DNA of 64,000 bases from Tenodera sinensis (taxonomy: Eukaryota; Arthropoda; Insecta; Mantodea; Mantidae). The notes beneath the pieces are model-generated. The model did not search any database. It saw only the letters and a program-made list of their open reading frames with translations, and had not been told where the DNA came from. The stretch lies in NCBI GenBank assembly GCA_030765045.1, contig CM060967.1:149765751-149829750 (forward strand). The letters run 5' to 3'. Shown here piece by piece: positions 1 to 11,161 of the stretch (its first letter is position 1; the number at the start of each line of letters is the position of its first letter). Both the position numbers and the translations under genes were made by a program.

Positions 1-165
1 TAAGCGATAAACATCTGTTCATTAGTGGCCTCTTTGGTACTGCTTGCGTTTAAGGAGTCTATCAATATTTGGCGAAGTGCATAAGCCTTAGAAAATACAC
101 TAAGCGTTCGTCAGGTAACCTATCGTGATAGACTTTTAGTACAGTTCAATTAGGAGAAACTCTGT
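1..165. repeat. Left part of a diverged duplicated block (copy 1)
   Basis: The sequence matches 7137-7280 through shared strings such as CTGTTCATTAGT, AATATTTGGCGA and a GTAAACTATTGCGATA-like stretch. In both places it is followed some hundreds of bases later by a second shared block (776-1000 and 7570-7980). No coding potential is visible. It may be an old segmental duplication or two copies of an unclassified repeat. The window edge cuts it. Confidence 0.5.
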
Positions 166-169
166 TCGC

Positions 170-775
170 AAATATATGTAGGGCTATAATCACTCTTGTG
201 CAAACTATTCTTGCAAATGCTTATTTCTCTACTTACTTCATTTTAATCGACATAAACGTTTTCAGAAAGTATCTTATTCCTAATTTTCTTGTAGGTGTAA
301 GGGGTATATGCCAAGAGGTAAAAAACGAATATTTGAGAAAATTATAAGCATTGACAAATTCACAATAATAACAAAGAGTACAAATTGTCTAAAACGTCGT
401 GACACTCCGTATGTGCAAGTGAGGAGAAATGCGGAGAAGTGCTGAGAGTGGTGAGGGATCAAGTGACAGAAGGTTATCAAAACTTGGAGGCAGTAACGTA
501 CACAACGCATGAACTTGTCACTCTCAGCGCAGCGGGAAGACTGACCCCCACTCTTCTTTTAGGCAAGTGGAGTGCTCAGTGCTATTACGCATGTTTGCTT
601 CGGGAGTGGGGGAATGTCAGGACGTTTTAGATAAGCTGTATCTCGGAAATGGTTCACTTAAAAGAAAAAACAAGTATTTGACATGTATTTTAACGAGATC
701 CACGTTTTTTATTCAGTAAGAATTTGTCTATTACTGTTTACCATTTATGTAAAAGTTATTCAGTATGAAGAGGTA
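170..775 (-). repeat. Family A, reverse, degenerate copy
   Basis: It reads as a reverse family A copy: the CTTGTGCAAACTATTCTTGCAAATGC..CTTCATTTTAATCGACATAAAC segment, then CTTGTAGGTGTAAGGGG, then TCGGAAATGGTTCAC near 645 and TTTAACGAGATCCACG near 695. The middle (345-600) is too diverged to align by eye. It separates the two halves of the duplicated block, whereas copy 2 has unrelated DNA there. Confidence 0.55.
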
Positions 776-1000
776 TTGAGGACATTCCCAGAAAATGCAA
801 GTTATGGCTTAGAAACTGCCATGGAATCGCCTGTTTGTGTCCGTCACTGGATAGTGGCTGCCTAGTTGTGTTTCTACACCTCATAGGCAAGAGCTGATTC
901 ACCCTCCGACTGAAAGAGGTGGGGGAAGTAGCGGCTAATAACTCCAAAGGTACAGGGTTGGACATCGCTGGTTTAGGATACATTTGTGATATGTATGATG
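776..1000. repeat. Right part of the diverged duplicated block (copy 1)
   Basis: Matches 7570-7980: TTAGAAACTGCCA(T/C)GGAATC(G/A)CCTGTTTGT, then TGATTCACCCTCCGACTGAA, GGGGAAGTAGC(G/C)GCTAAT and AGGGTTGGACAT. Copy 2 holds about 210 extra bases (about 7675-7885) between these blocks, so one copy gained or lost a segment. Confidence 0.55.
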
Positions 1001-3262
1001 TTACAACAACTTTTGCAACCATAATTCAGCGAGTAAAGGGAGGATCGCCTCAAGCTTTATAAGGTAACTGCTAGCTGCAGTTTCAGATATATATGCTGCA
1101 CATTAAGGCGTCGTCCGTCCTACTCATTAAGACTTCAGTGAACTTCCAGCATGCAGGTAAGACGTGCTTTCAATAAAGAGTGGTAGGTATAATATGTGAG
1201 GAATAGAGTAGAGTTAAGCAATGAGGAAGGTAAAAACGACTGTAAAACATAAATACAGTCACTGGAAATGGATCTTACTTGATATAAACAACTTTGCGTG
1301 TCTTTTAACGCCAAATTGCTTTCTTTACAGGCTTAGGATTACTGTTTGGCAGTGCTATCATGCTCAACGATTTAAAAAAAAAAAAAAAAAAAACTATTGG
1401 GGACCTCTAAATTTTTATATTTGTTTCTGTCAAAATTACTGCATTTTAACACTGCGTAAGACGATTAAAACACTAGTTGAAAGGCGAACAAGGTAAAACA
1501 AACGAAAAACGCCACCCCTAACAGACTAAAAAGCTCCGAAAGATAAAATCCAAGTTAAACTATCTGAGCAAATCCAATTCAAATATTTAAGATACGTACA
1601 TTAATAATAAAATAAACATATTGAATTTTCTGGGAATAACTAGGAGGTCCTCTTCGTCCGAAAGGAATTTTGTATGGTTTTTACTGGTGATCGTAAAAAA
1701 CTACTACAAAAAAGCAGGTCTCTTTAAAGCACACAATATAATTTCGATGGCATTTTCGTAGCAACAGCTATTTCTCAGACATCCGTTATCTTGGGTTCGA
1801 TTTTGCAATATTCCGTAATTTTTAAATACTATCGCTGGCCAATTGTTTCTCGTGATGTTATGGGAATTCAAATCCAGAATTTAGCTATGCGATTTTAAAC
1901 ATTTGGCTATCGCCTCGGTTTTCTATTCCTACTTACAACGAAAAATGTAATGAAGCTAATTCTGTAAACTTTAAGTTCTATTAACATGAAGTATATAGAA
2001 AAATAAGCTTTCGATGGAATACTTGTACAAACTACATACAAATAAATTATAGTGTGCAGAGAACGTCACGAGAGCATAATGCACGAGGCTTTCTTGAAAT
2101 ACTGCCAACTTTCACTTGTTCGTGATAAATGCAGAGGGCACGATATTTCAAGGCCAATCTCGTTTTTAAATATTTGACTAATGTTTATCTCATTTAACTA
2201 GATAAGACATGGCAAAGAGGGATACCATCGGGTATTTACCATCTCCACTTACTGACACAACCTGAAGGATTGACCGGTTCTCTGGGGTAGACAGACACTA
2301 GCGGGAGGCGTGGCCTGGTACCTAATCGCTGTGAGGCAGTGGAAGGGGTTAGAAGTACGATGTAAGGGAAGTGAAACATTGAATCAGTTATCCCCATCTA
2401 TGAACTAGATGTAGATAGCACAGGAAACTTCCAGAGGAATAGTTTCTCACACTGTATTAAGATAAATGATAGTGAGTGGAGAAAGCCATGTGAATGTAAC
2501 ATCCTGGTCTACCGGCGTTTCCTAAGTTTATGTTTCTGAATAAGTCATAGACCTCATAGTTCCCTTAAAATGGGAAAAAACGCTTTATTTTACGAAGTAG
2601 CACTGGAAAGCACTGTTGTGTACGTTTGAACACTAGCAAGCAAGACTCACAACAGTGAAGAATTGTCTTGAAAGTGGATACACAGTTTACAGTAGTATCT
2701 GGCGAGACAAAAATAGAAAACAATTTGCTGTCTTGTTTCCCCTTGCAATGGTTTGTCACTTTCCAAGCACATATATTCTTCTCACTTGTTCCTTTAATGG
2801 TATTTAACACACAAACAACATTTGTTTGCTTTGAAAATGGCTAATAAGTCTCGTACCTTAAGCAGTAGATAAACACACTTTACTTCACTACAATCAACAA
2901 ATATTTACTGTGATATCTCCTGAATCTTCAACATGGCGTGCAACAAGTTATAAATAGCACATCAATGCGCTGTGTTATCTCGTATGACCAAAGAATTTCG
3001 GGTTCCATGTACCATTTTTAAAATTGCTCTACTTCAATTGCAGTTAAATGTGAGATTATTGTTTCTAGAAATGTTAATTTCTCGTTCATCTCTTATGGAT
3101 TACCAATTATACCTACAACATTACACAAAATTTCTCATAAATTTCCTAAATAAAGTTATCACATCTCAAATATATTACAACTTAATCCTACTGGCTTGAG
3201 CCATTTTTGAGTACATAGAAAACATTTTACACCGAAAGAGACCAAACGGCGAAGAAAGAAAG

Positions 3263-3290
<28 letters not shown>
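1001..3290. other. No gene recognised; old repeat remnants
   Basis: No convincing coding region. Heavily worn family A fragments show as TTGAATTTTCTGGG near 1621, TTAACATGAAGTATATAG near 1981 and GAGTGGAGAAAGCCATGTGAATGTAAC near 2474, the last resembling the forward 3' end. Poly-A tracts lie at about 1375-1393 and 3253-3289. A minus-strand frame at 2565-2810 matches no family I know. Confidence 0.4.
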
Positions 3291-3294
<4 letters not shown>

Positions 3295-3803
3295 TGATGT
3301 GTTGCACTCAAATGGCTTGCTTGCTCTAGCTTTGCATTAACTATTCTTACAAACGCTTATTCCTCTATCTACTTCAGTTAAACGAGATAAACATTTGTAC
3401 AAATTATCTTATTACTAATTTCCTTGAGGTGCAAGGGGAATACCGTAGGCTTTAAGAGATAGTCAAATATTTTAAGACATGACTTTGAAACTCCATTCTC
3501 TTTGCATGAGCAAGAGATAAAAAAAAAATTAATAACGACCTCCCATTTGACAACAGTCTACAACTACTGCAAAATTCTGACAAATAACAAGAACTGCCTC
3601 CGAAATGGTTCACTTCACCAAAAAAGAACATTTGACATAAATTGTGTTTTAATAAGATCTACATTTTTTCAACAGTAAAATTTGGTCTATTTCTTGCAGT
3701 TTGGTAGTCATGCAGAAGTCCTCCATAGTAAACAGGACTACATAGGCTGTAGCCAGAAAATTCAAAATATGCTTTTCATTTGCCATAAAAGTACCTTAAA
3801 CTT
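3291..3803 (-). repeat. Family A, reverse, truncated
   Basis: Starts with the family terminus GATCTGATGTGTTGCACTCA immediately after a poly-A tract and runs through CTTCAGTTAAACGAGATAAACATTTG and TCCGAAATGGTTCAC. It breaks off near 3803, where sequence in the opposite orientation begins without spacer. Confidence 0.75.
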
Positions 3804-4187
3804 GTGTGCGTGCGTCAGTCTATGGACAGCATAACTCAAAAACGAAAAGTCAGTTAAAAATCAAAGATGGTATTTGACTTTAATATTTTTCAAGGATGCG
3901 ACACCAAGATTTTGAGGTAAATTCCTCCATCCTAAACTATCCTTTACATGTAAAATGTTTCGAAAATTGTTATTTGCTGGAAAATGGCTCTAACGATTTT
4001 GATTAAAATTCCATATGTGTAAGATATTTGTATGAGAAATGAAATATTTATTATGAGTTTTCTGTCTATAACCTATGTAGTCCTGTTTACTCTAGATGAT
4101 TTTTGCAGAACTAGTAAACCGTAAGAGATACACCAAATCTTACTATACAATAAATGTAGGTCTTGCTAAAACACAATTTATAGCAAA
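3804..4187 (+). repeat. Family A, forward, internal fragment
   Basis: Enters at the GT slot (GTGTGCGTGCGTCAGTCTATGGACAGC) and continues through GCGACACCAAGATTTTGAG, the CTAAACTATCC block and the GCTAAAACACAATTTATAGC block. It lacks both termini and abuts the next forward copy directly. Confidence 0.75.
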
Positions 4188-4394
4188 TAATTTTTGCTTT
4201 CTCTGCTGGTAAGTAGAGGAAGTACTGTATTCCACCCAAAAGTTCCATGTCGAGATTTCACCGGAAATATGTTTTGAGGCTCCCTGAATCCAAAAAGAAA
4301 AAAAGCAAATTTTTAGAAAAAGGTCGGTGTGTGTGCGAGTATGCACATGTACACGTATGCATGCGTGTGTGTGTATGTGTGTTTTTGTGTGTGT

Positions 4395-4466
<72 letters not shown>

Positions 4467-5013
4467 TGTGTGTGGACAGTATAACTCAAAAACGAAAAGT
4501 TGGTTAAAAGCAAAGTTGGTATTTAAGTTTAACATCTTTTAAGGATGTGACACGGAAGATTTTGAAGAAAATTCCTCCACCCTAAACTACCCTTTACATG
4601 GAACATTTTTATTTTCTCCAAAATGACTCTAATGATTTTTATTAAAACGGCATATGTGTGAGATATTTTTATGACAAATGAAATGTATATTTTGAGTTTT
4701 CTGGTTATAGCATATATAATCCGGTTCACTCTGAATGACTTCTGCATAACCATTAAAGCATAAGAGATAGACCAAACCTTACTAAACCAAAAATGTAGAT
4801 CTTGCTAAAACACACAATTTATGGCGAAATAATTTTTTTGCACAGTGACTTTATTCCCATATCCCCTTGTACCTACAAGGAAATAAACAATAAGATAATT
4901 TCAGCAAATGTTTATCTCAACTAACAAGAAGAAGATATAGGAATAGGAGTTGTAAGAATGGTTAGTACAAGAGTAGAATAAGCCATGTGAATGCAACACA
5001 AGATTTTTGAATT
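4188..5013 (+). repeat. Family A, forward, near full length
   Basis: Terminal hairpin CTTTCTCTGCTGG..AAGTAGAGGAAG, then TATTCCACCC and the CCGGAAATATG block, the GT array, TGTGGACAGTATAACTCAAAAACG, the GCATATGTGTGAGATATT block, CAATAAGATAATTTCAGC and the end AGAGTAGAATAAGCCATGTGAATGCAACACAAG. It has every landmark of the family and is a good reference copy. Confidence 0.8.
4327..4480. repeat. GT microsatellite in the family A slot
   Basis: Long, interrupted GT array (TGCG, TATG and TTTT interruptions at its left end, near-pure GT in its right half) between AAAAAGGTC and CTGTGTGTGGACAG. Poly-Val/Cys and poly-His/Thr frames here are only translations of the repeat. Confidence 0.9.
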
Positions 5014-5389
5014 GGGGACACGCACACACACAGGCATTGCTCGTTTAAAGATATCAGTGAATTAGAAAGGCAGATACGTCTGTCTGAGATAGTGGTGACA
5101 CTGACGACTTAAGGAGATTAATAGCCCCTTTGGCTTGGGGTAGGGATTTCCTTGTAAACCTTCGTCTGGCGTGCTTAACAGTATCCGGCACGAGTATGAG
5201 TTTTGAGTTATGTATTTCACAGACATGCAGACACAGACGCGTGTGCCTTTTTCTAAATATGTCTTGACTACTATCAAAACCGGTAGTAGCCAAGGTTGAC
5301 TGGCACTAGCATAGCAAGGGGTGGGCGAGGGCTAAACAGCCTTGTACAAGTTGAAAAAGAAAATTCGAATGTGTATACATGCTCACATC
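5014..5389. other. Unassigned spacer
   Basis: No gene is visible. Two overlapping minus-strand frames (5054-5293) match no family I know and have no flanking splice or promoter context that would support them. Confidence 0.3.
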
Positions 5390-5631
5390 ACCTCGAAGTC
5401 AACGTTTGCGGATTTTACTACATATCTCCTTATAGCTACAATGAGAATAGGAAAACACTGTACGCTTAAGCCATAGCCAAATCATTTAAGAGCTGCTCGC
5501 TGCGTGATGGATGACATTGTATTATCTTTCCATGGTCAAAATATAAAAAAGAATAACGATTTTTGTGTGAGAAAAATGTAAGTATTGAGAATGTCAAACA
5601 AGTAACAAGGAATATCTAGGAATATCTTCTT
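5390..5631 (-). repeat. Family A, reverse, degenerate fragment
   Basis: Weak match to the middle of a reverse copy: ATCTCCTTATAGCTACAATG, then GAATAACGATTTTTG and AACAAGGAATATCT. Ends at the SINE insertion. Confidence 0.45.
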
Positions 5632-5866
5632 TGTCGGTCTGGGTGGTTCAGTTGGCTAGACACTGGCCTACTGATCCCAAGGTCGCGGGTTCAACTCCGG
5701 CTCAGACCGATGGTTTTTAAGTGTGCTTAAAAAAGACAGCTCCATGTCAGTAGATTTACTGGCATGTAAAAGAACTCCTGCGGGACGAAATTCCGTAACA
5801 CCGGTGATGCTTATGTGATCCTGCTAATTGACAGCGTCGTTAAACGACAAATAATAATAATAAACA
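5632..5866 (+). mobile_element. tRNA-derived SINE with (AAT)n-type tail
   Basis: The head is tRNA-like: TCGGTCTGGGTGG at 5' pairs with CAGACCGA at about 5704-5711, with an A-box-like TGGTTCAGTTGG and a B-box-like GGTTCAACTCC. The body contains GCATGTAAAAGAACTCCTGCGG and CGTCGTTAAACGACAA, and the tail is AATAATAATAAT. An 8-bp candidate target duplication, ATCTTCTT, lies at 5624-5631 and 5867-5874. The internal boxes suggest RNA polymerase III transcription; mobilisation would need a LINE partner. It is not a functional tRNA gene. Confidence 0.75.
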
Positions 5867-6600
5867 ATCTTCTTCATGTTAGCCAAGATAAACACTTGCA
5901 GATATTAACATATTGCAATTTTCTTGCAGGTACAAAGGAATCCAGTAGGCTTAGAACGATAGTCAGGCTTTGAAATTCCGAAAAAGAAAGCCGCCTTCCA
6001 TTTGAGAAAACTTTATGTATTGCTAAACTCGCACAAGCAACAAATATCTCTGAAATGGTTCACTCCACAAAAAAAGGAATGGGAAATAAATTGTATTTTA
6101 ACGAGATCAGCATTTTTTGTATAGTAAGATTTGGTATATCTCTTACTATTTACCAGCTATGCAAAAGTTATCAACAGTAAGCAGGACGATATGGGCTATA
6201 TCCAGACAATTCAAAATATACATTTCATTTGCCATAAAAATGTCTTAAACATATGGCATTTAATCAAAATCGTTAGAGCCATTTTTAGTAAATCAAAATG
6301 TTCCAAAATACTTTCATGTAAAGGGCAGTTTAGGGTGGAGGAATTTTCCTCAAAATCTTCGTATCGCATCCTTAAACACCAACTTTGGTTTTTAATCGAC
6401 CTTTCGATTTTGAGTTAAGCTGCACACAGACACACGCAGACAGGCACGCACACACATACACACGAACCTTTTTGTAAAACTACTTTAATGGATCCAGGGG
6501 GCCTGGAAACATATATTTTCGGTGAAATCTCGATACCGAAATTTTCGGCCGAGTACAATACTTCCCCTACTTACTATACGTAGTAGAAAAAGTAAAAAGT
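5867..6600 (-). repeat. Family A, reverse, 5'-truncated
   Basis: Begins inside the element at ATCTTCTTCATGTTAGCC and runs through CTTGCAGGTACAAAGG, the TCTGAAATGGTTCACTCC block, CAACTTTGG and a short degenerate CA-rich slot at about 6420-6465, to the hairpin end CTACTTACTATACGTAGTAG followed by AAAAAGTAAAAAG. Confidence 0.75.
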
Positions 6601-6841
6601 ATTTAACAAAGCGTAAGATCTGCATTTTTTGTAGTAAGATTCCCAGAAAATTCAAGACACACATTTTATATCTCATAAAAGTAACTTGAACATAGAGTAT
6701 TTTAATCAAAGTTGCTAGTGCCTTTTTATAAAGTAAAAATGTTCGAAAAATGTTCCATGTAAAGGGTAGTTTCATGTGGGGGGAGTTTGGGATTTTGTAG
6801 ACAATTTTAGTGTCGTATCCTTGAAAGACGTTGAGCTTCAA

Positions 6842-6879
<38 letters not shown>

Positions 6880-6970
6880 TTCTGGGGCTTCTAAACGAGC
6901 ATTTCCAGTAAACTGTTAGGTGGAATGCAAATCTCCTCTGTCTGCTATGTGCGTGGTAAAGAAAGTAATA
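6601..6970 (-). repeat. Family A, reverse, 3' portion with T-tract
   Basis: Starts at TAAGATCTGCATTTTTTGTAG, keeps TTCCATGTAAAGGGTAG, then a T tract of about 30 at 6847-6876, and a worn terminal part (GTTAGGTGGAATGC..GGTAAAGAAAGTAATA). The T tract replaces sequence that other copies keep around the CA slot. Confidence 0.6.
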
Positions 6971-7136
6971 CTGGATAGTGTGCAAAACAGCGATGTCCAA
7001 GGTTTGCCAAAGAGGTGAGGTTGGATTTACCTCCTTAATGCGCACTGTGCCACTCTTTAACACGCAGACGCACATTGTGTTGCAGTGGCAGTTCGGTTAC
7101 ATGTACATTGCGTCTGACTTACGAAAGCTCTTTCAA

Positions 7137-7280
7137 ATCTTTGCGACAAATACCTGTTCATTAGTTATGTCTTTGCTACTGGTTACATTTAAGAAGTCAA
7201 TTAATATTTGGCGACAAAGTCGAAGTGATCGTCGCGTAAACTATTGCGATATACACTTTTAATATACTTCAATTTGGAGA
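7137..7280. repeat. Left part of the diverged duplicated block (copy 2)
   Basis: Partner of 1-165. Many substitutions separate the two, so the duplication is not recent. Confidence 0.5.
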
Positions 7281-7569
7281 TATACGTATATGTACACCCA
7301 AAATCTGCCATCAAGTTGGAGGCAAACATTTGCAGTATAGGAAACGTGTCAGAGTGCGTAGACTGAAATAAATCCCAATCTTGTTTTGCGGAACAATTGA
7401 AGTCTGTTGTATTCTTTAGAAGAATGACTTACATTTGCAATTCGCTACACGAGAAATGCATGGGGTTGTTAAACAGGCGAATTTTCCAGTCGATAGTAGA
7501 TGCAAATGAGGCATTTGATTTTCTTATCCTCTAGAATTAAAATATTCCTCCTACCATTCATTATGAAAC
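7281..7569. other. Spacer between duplicated halves
   Basis: AT-rich, no coding region or repeat recognised. The equivalent position in copy 1 holds a family A copy. Confidence 0.3.
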
Positions 7570-7980
7570 ATGAAACGGTTCGATATTTTAGAAACTGCCA
7601 CGGAATCACCTGTTTGTATCCATCACTGCATACCTACTGACTGTCTGGTTGTGATTCTATACCTCACAGGTACTATAATCTTCGCAAAACTTAAAGGCAT
7701 ATGGAGACGAGCCGTACTGCAGACTTCAGCGAATCTTAAGCTTGCCCCTCCTACCAGCGCTGCCGAATGTGGTACACGCATCTCACGCGTTCTTATGTAA
7801 AGAACCCCTGCCGCACTACGCTTGGCAACAGCGCTCTGCTTGAGCATTGGTCAGCGTTCACATGCCTTTAACTTTTGCGAGCAGTATATCTGACTCACCC
7901 TCCGACTGAAGGACGGAGGTAGGGGAAGTAGCCGCTAATATACGTGTCTCCAAAAAGAGAGGGTTGGACATAGTTGTGTA
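7570..7980. repeat. Right part of the diverged duplicated block (copy 2)
   Basis: Partner of 776-1000. It carries about 210 bp absent from copy 1 (about 7675-7885). Two overlapping frames there (7570-7800 plus, 7623-7847 minus) match nothing recognised. Confidence 0.5.
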
Positions 7981-8016
7981 GAGAAAGTCAAGTGACTGTA
8001 ACACATCAGATTTTCT
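7977..8016 (+). repeat. Family A forward 3'-end scar
   Basis: GTGTAGAGAAAGTCAAGTGAC..CACATCAGATTTTC is the forward terminus without the rest of an element. Confidence 0.6.
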
Positions 8017-8485
8017 AACTCTAATAATGATAACCTTATCTCGCGAACTAAACTCAAATAAAATGCAACGAGACCTTCTGCCATCTACTTTCTTAGCGTT
8101 ACTCATAATGTTTATCTGAATGACCAACAAATAACTATTTTAAAAATGTATCTTCTGGAGGTAGACAGCGTTATACCAAACACAAAACGTTACCGCTGAT
8201 ATAGGAGTTACCGTACAATAAGCTTTGGGTTTCATATTTATTTTACACCCATAAATCTTAAAATTTCCTATCTTCTACCGTCCAAAACATCATATGAGCT
8301 AAACGTTAAACCAGCAAGGTTGAAGGATGTCACAGACTTGGCACGAAAATATGTTCCCTAAATATCTAGCACTAGTCTGGAGCAGAAGTTTTTGTATCAG
8401 GTGTAAGAGGCTAAAAGGCTGTACATGAGAAAGAAAATGAATATTAAGTACTCTTTTTCTAATTGTAATGCATAATTGAATTGAT
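8017..8485. other. Unassigned spacer
   Basis: No gene or named repeat recognised. A minus-strand frame (7858-8130) crosses the family A scar and is not credible as a protein. Confidence 0.3.
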
Positions 8486-8610
8486 TTTTACTTCTCTACT
8501 GGCAAGTAGAAGTATTGTATTCCACACATAAATTCGATGTCAAGATTTCACCTGAAATATATGTTTTGAGACCCCCTGAATTCAAAAAAAGCATTTTTAG
8601 AAAAAGGTCC

Positions 8611-8691
<81 letters not shown>

Positions 8692-9061
8692 AGTCTGTGG
8701 ACAGCATAACTTAAAAACGAAAAGTCGGTTAGAAACAAAAGTTGGTATTTAAGTTTAATGACTTTCAAGAATGCGACACGAAGATTTTGAAGAAAATAGC
8801 CCGATCCTAAACTACCCTTTACATCAAAGATTTTTCGAAAATTTTTATTTTCTTGAATATGGCTCTAACGATTTTGATTAAGATGCCGTATGTTTAAGTT
8901 ATTTGTATGACAAATGAAATGTATATCTTGAATTTTCTGGCTATAACCTATATAGCCCTGTTTACTCTGGACGACTTTTGAATAACTCGTAAACCGTAAG
9001 AGATACACAAAAACTTACTGCACAAAAAATTGTAGATCTCGCTAAAACACACAATTATGTC

Positions 9062-9097
<36 letters not shown>

Positions 9098-9450
9098 TAG
9101 AGCGAACCATATTCCAACCACCAACCAAGGAGATATTCCATATTTTATTGTAGATATTCCTTGTTATCTGTGTCAGTTACGGAAAACTTTCGTGAAATGG
9201 AACATCGTTGTTCATTTTTTACATGTTAAGCATGCAAAGAGAACGGGATCTCAGAGGTTTAAAAGATTTGACCATCGCTCAAAGCCTACTGTATTCTAAT
9301 GTTCCCCTTGCATCTACCAGGAAATAAGCAATAAGATAATTTGTGCAAATGTTTATCTCAACTAACACGAAGATATAGGAATAAGAGTTTGTAAGAATGG
9401 TTAGTAAAAGAGTAGAGAAAGTCATGAGAATGTAACAAATCAGATTTGTT
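8486..9450 (+). repeat. Family A, forward, full length
   Basis: Starts TTTTTACTTCTCTACTGGCAAGTAGAAG (terminal hairpin), then AAATTCGATGTCAAGATTTC, the GT array at 8613-8691, TGTGGACAGCATAACTTAAAAACG, TGCGACACGAAGATTTTGAAG, the T tract at 9064-9096 and the AGAGTAGAGAAAGTCATGAG end. Both simple-repeat slots are expanded, which makes this the longest full copy. Confidence 0.85.
8613..8691. repeat. GT microsatellite, nearly pure
   Basis: Roughly 39 uninterrupted GT units between AAAAAGGTCCCTCT and CAGTCTGTGGACAGC. The purity suggests recent expansion. Confidence 0.9.
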
Positions 9451-10431
9451 TTGGATTTAAGCTATTCAAACCGAGTATTTACAAAGAAAGTTGGAAACCA
9501 AATTTTTGGGTGGCACACAATATTTCCTCTAACATTTCAAAGAATAAGACAGAAAAATAGCATAGCTCAGAAACAAAAACAATTCTGATTTCACCACATT
9601 AGCTAGTTAGATATTATGGATTTACGGCGAAAACTTGCACAGAATTACCATGCAATTCGCTATATGGGGAATTCGTGTTCTATTTCGTAAAAATTGGCTG
9701 TAATTACTTACATTAGAATGTTTCAATTTTCATTTTTTCTACATGAATAATAATACTGGTACTTTGTATTGTCCATAAACTTCGTATAAGGTGCGTCTCA
9801 TCCTGCAAAACCATAGGAGGCAGATAAAGTCTTGTGGGAACATGTACCTCTTGTTAAAATATGTCAGTTAATAAGATTTTGCGGGAGTTAATACTTTGTA
9901 CGAAGTATTTGCTGCTCTTTTTTAAATGCTCCCTTATTTCAAGCACTATACTGAAATGTTAGGTGGTCGTTCTTTTGTTTCCCAAGAGCAAATTCAGTCC
10001 ATTATGTTACTGCTAGCGCTACATATCTGATGTTTAAACAGCTGACTGTTCTCAGTCTCCTGCTTACCGTCGATAAAATATGCAATAGTGCAGTGTTGCC
10101 TAACTTAAATCAACTTCTGATGAATATTTGACATGAATAAGAGGAAGCAGACAAAAACACTACTTTTTTTAATAAACGCTTCGAAAAATGAGCGAGTAAA
10201 TAAATTATAAAGGGTACGGAAATGTTACGTGAATTTTCATCCTGAACTACTTTTATTTATTTTATGAATAAAATATCTGGCTGCTCAAGGTTATCCAAAT
10301 ACGATTTTTAAACTCGAAAGGTGATTTAATTAATTTAATTTACTTCCCCAAGTTCTTTCTGAAATCATATTAGCCAACAAAATTTTACTTTTTTTTCTGT
10401 AACTGGCATGAAAACAGTTAATCTTTATGTT
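9451..10431. other. Unassigned AT-rich spacer
   Basis: No credible open frame, tRNA-like box pair or repeat with a second copy in the window was found. Confidence 0.35.
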
Positions 10432-11161
10432 TTCAGGTGTGTTGCACTCACATGACTTTCTCTACTCTTGTACTAACCACTCTTACAAACTCTTATTCCT
10501 ATATCTTCGTGTTAGTTAAGATAAACACTTGCACAAATTATCTTATTGCTTATTTCCTTGTAGATGCAAGGGGAAGTGGGCTTTGAGCGATAGTCAAATC
10601 TTTTAAGCTTTGAGATTCCGTTCTCTTTGCAAAGATATAAAAAATGAATAACGATCTTCCATTTGAGGAAAGTTTAAGCACTCTAGGTCTCTTACGGTTT
10701 ACGAGTTACTCAAAAATCATCCAGAGTAAACAGGACTACATAAGTTATAGCCAGAAAATTCAAAATATACATTTCATTTGTCATCAAAATATCTCAAACA
10801 TATGGTATTTTAATTAAAATCGTTAGTCATTTTAAAGAACATCAAAATTTTCGAAACATTTTCCTTGTAAAGGGTAGTTTAGGGTAGGGCTATTTTCTTC
10901 AAAATCTTCGTGTCGCATCCTTGAAAGACATTGAATTTAAATACCAACTTTGGTTTTTAAGCGACTTTTCGTTTTTGAGTTAAGCTGTCCACAGACCAAC
11001 AAACACACAGACTGACACACAAACACACACCGTTTCCTAAAATTTTTTTTTTTTTTTTTTTTTCAGGGATCTCAAAACAAATATTTCCAGTGAAATCTCG
11101 ACATCGAAGTTTTGGGTGGAATACAATAATTCCTTCTACTTAGCAGTAGAGAAAGCAAAAA
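10432..11161 (-). repeat. Family A, reverse, full length
   Basis: Starts TCAGGTGTGTTGCACTCACATGACTTTCTCTACTCTTG and keeps all landmarks in reverse order. It has a short unexpanded CA slot (ACAAACACACAGACTGACACAC, about 10990-11035), a T tract at 11042-11064 and the end GCAGTAGAGAAAGCAAAAA. It shows what the slot looks like before expansion. Confidence 0.85.

Noticed and set aside
1375..1393. Poly-A tract as the tail of a retroposed gene
   Set aside because: No upstream coding remnant or target duplication could be found; simple homopolymers are common throughout.
4143..4542. Several overlapping frames rich in Cys/Val or His/Thr across the GT array
   Set aside because: They are translations of a dinucleotide repeat on both strands; the same artefact occurs at 8496-8768, 24825-25137, 28112-28363, 29407-29631, 32764-33277, 42222-42486 and 55956-56255.
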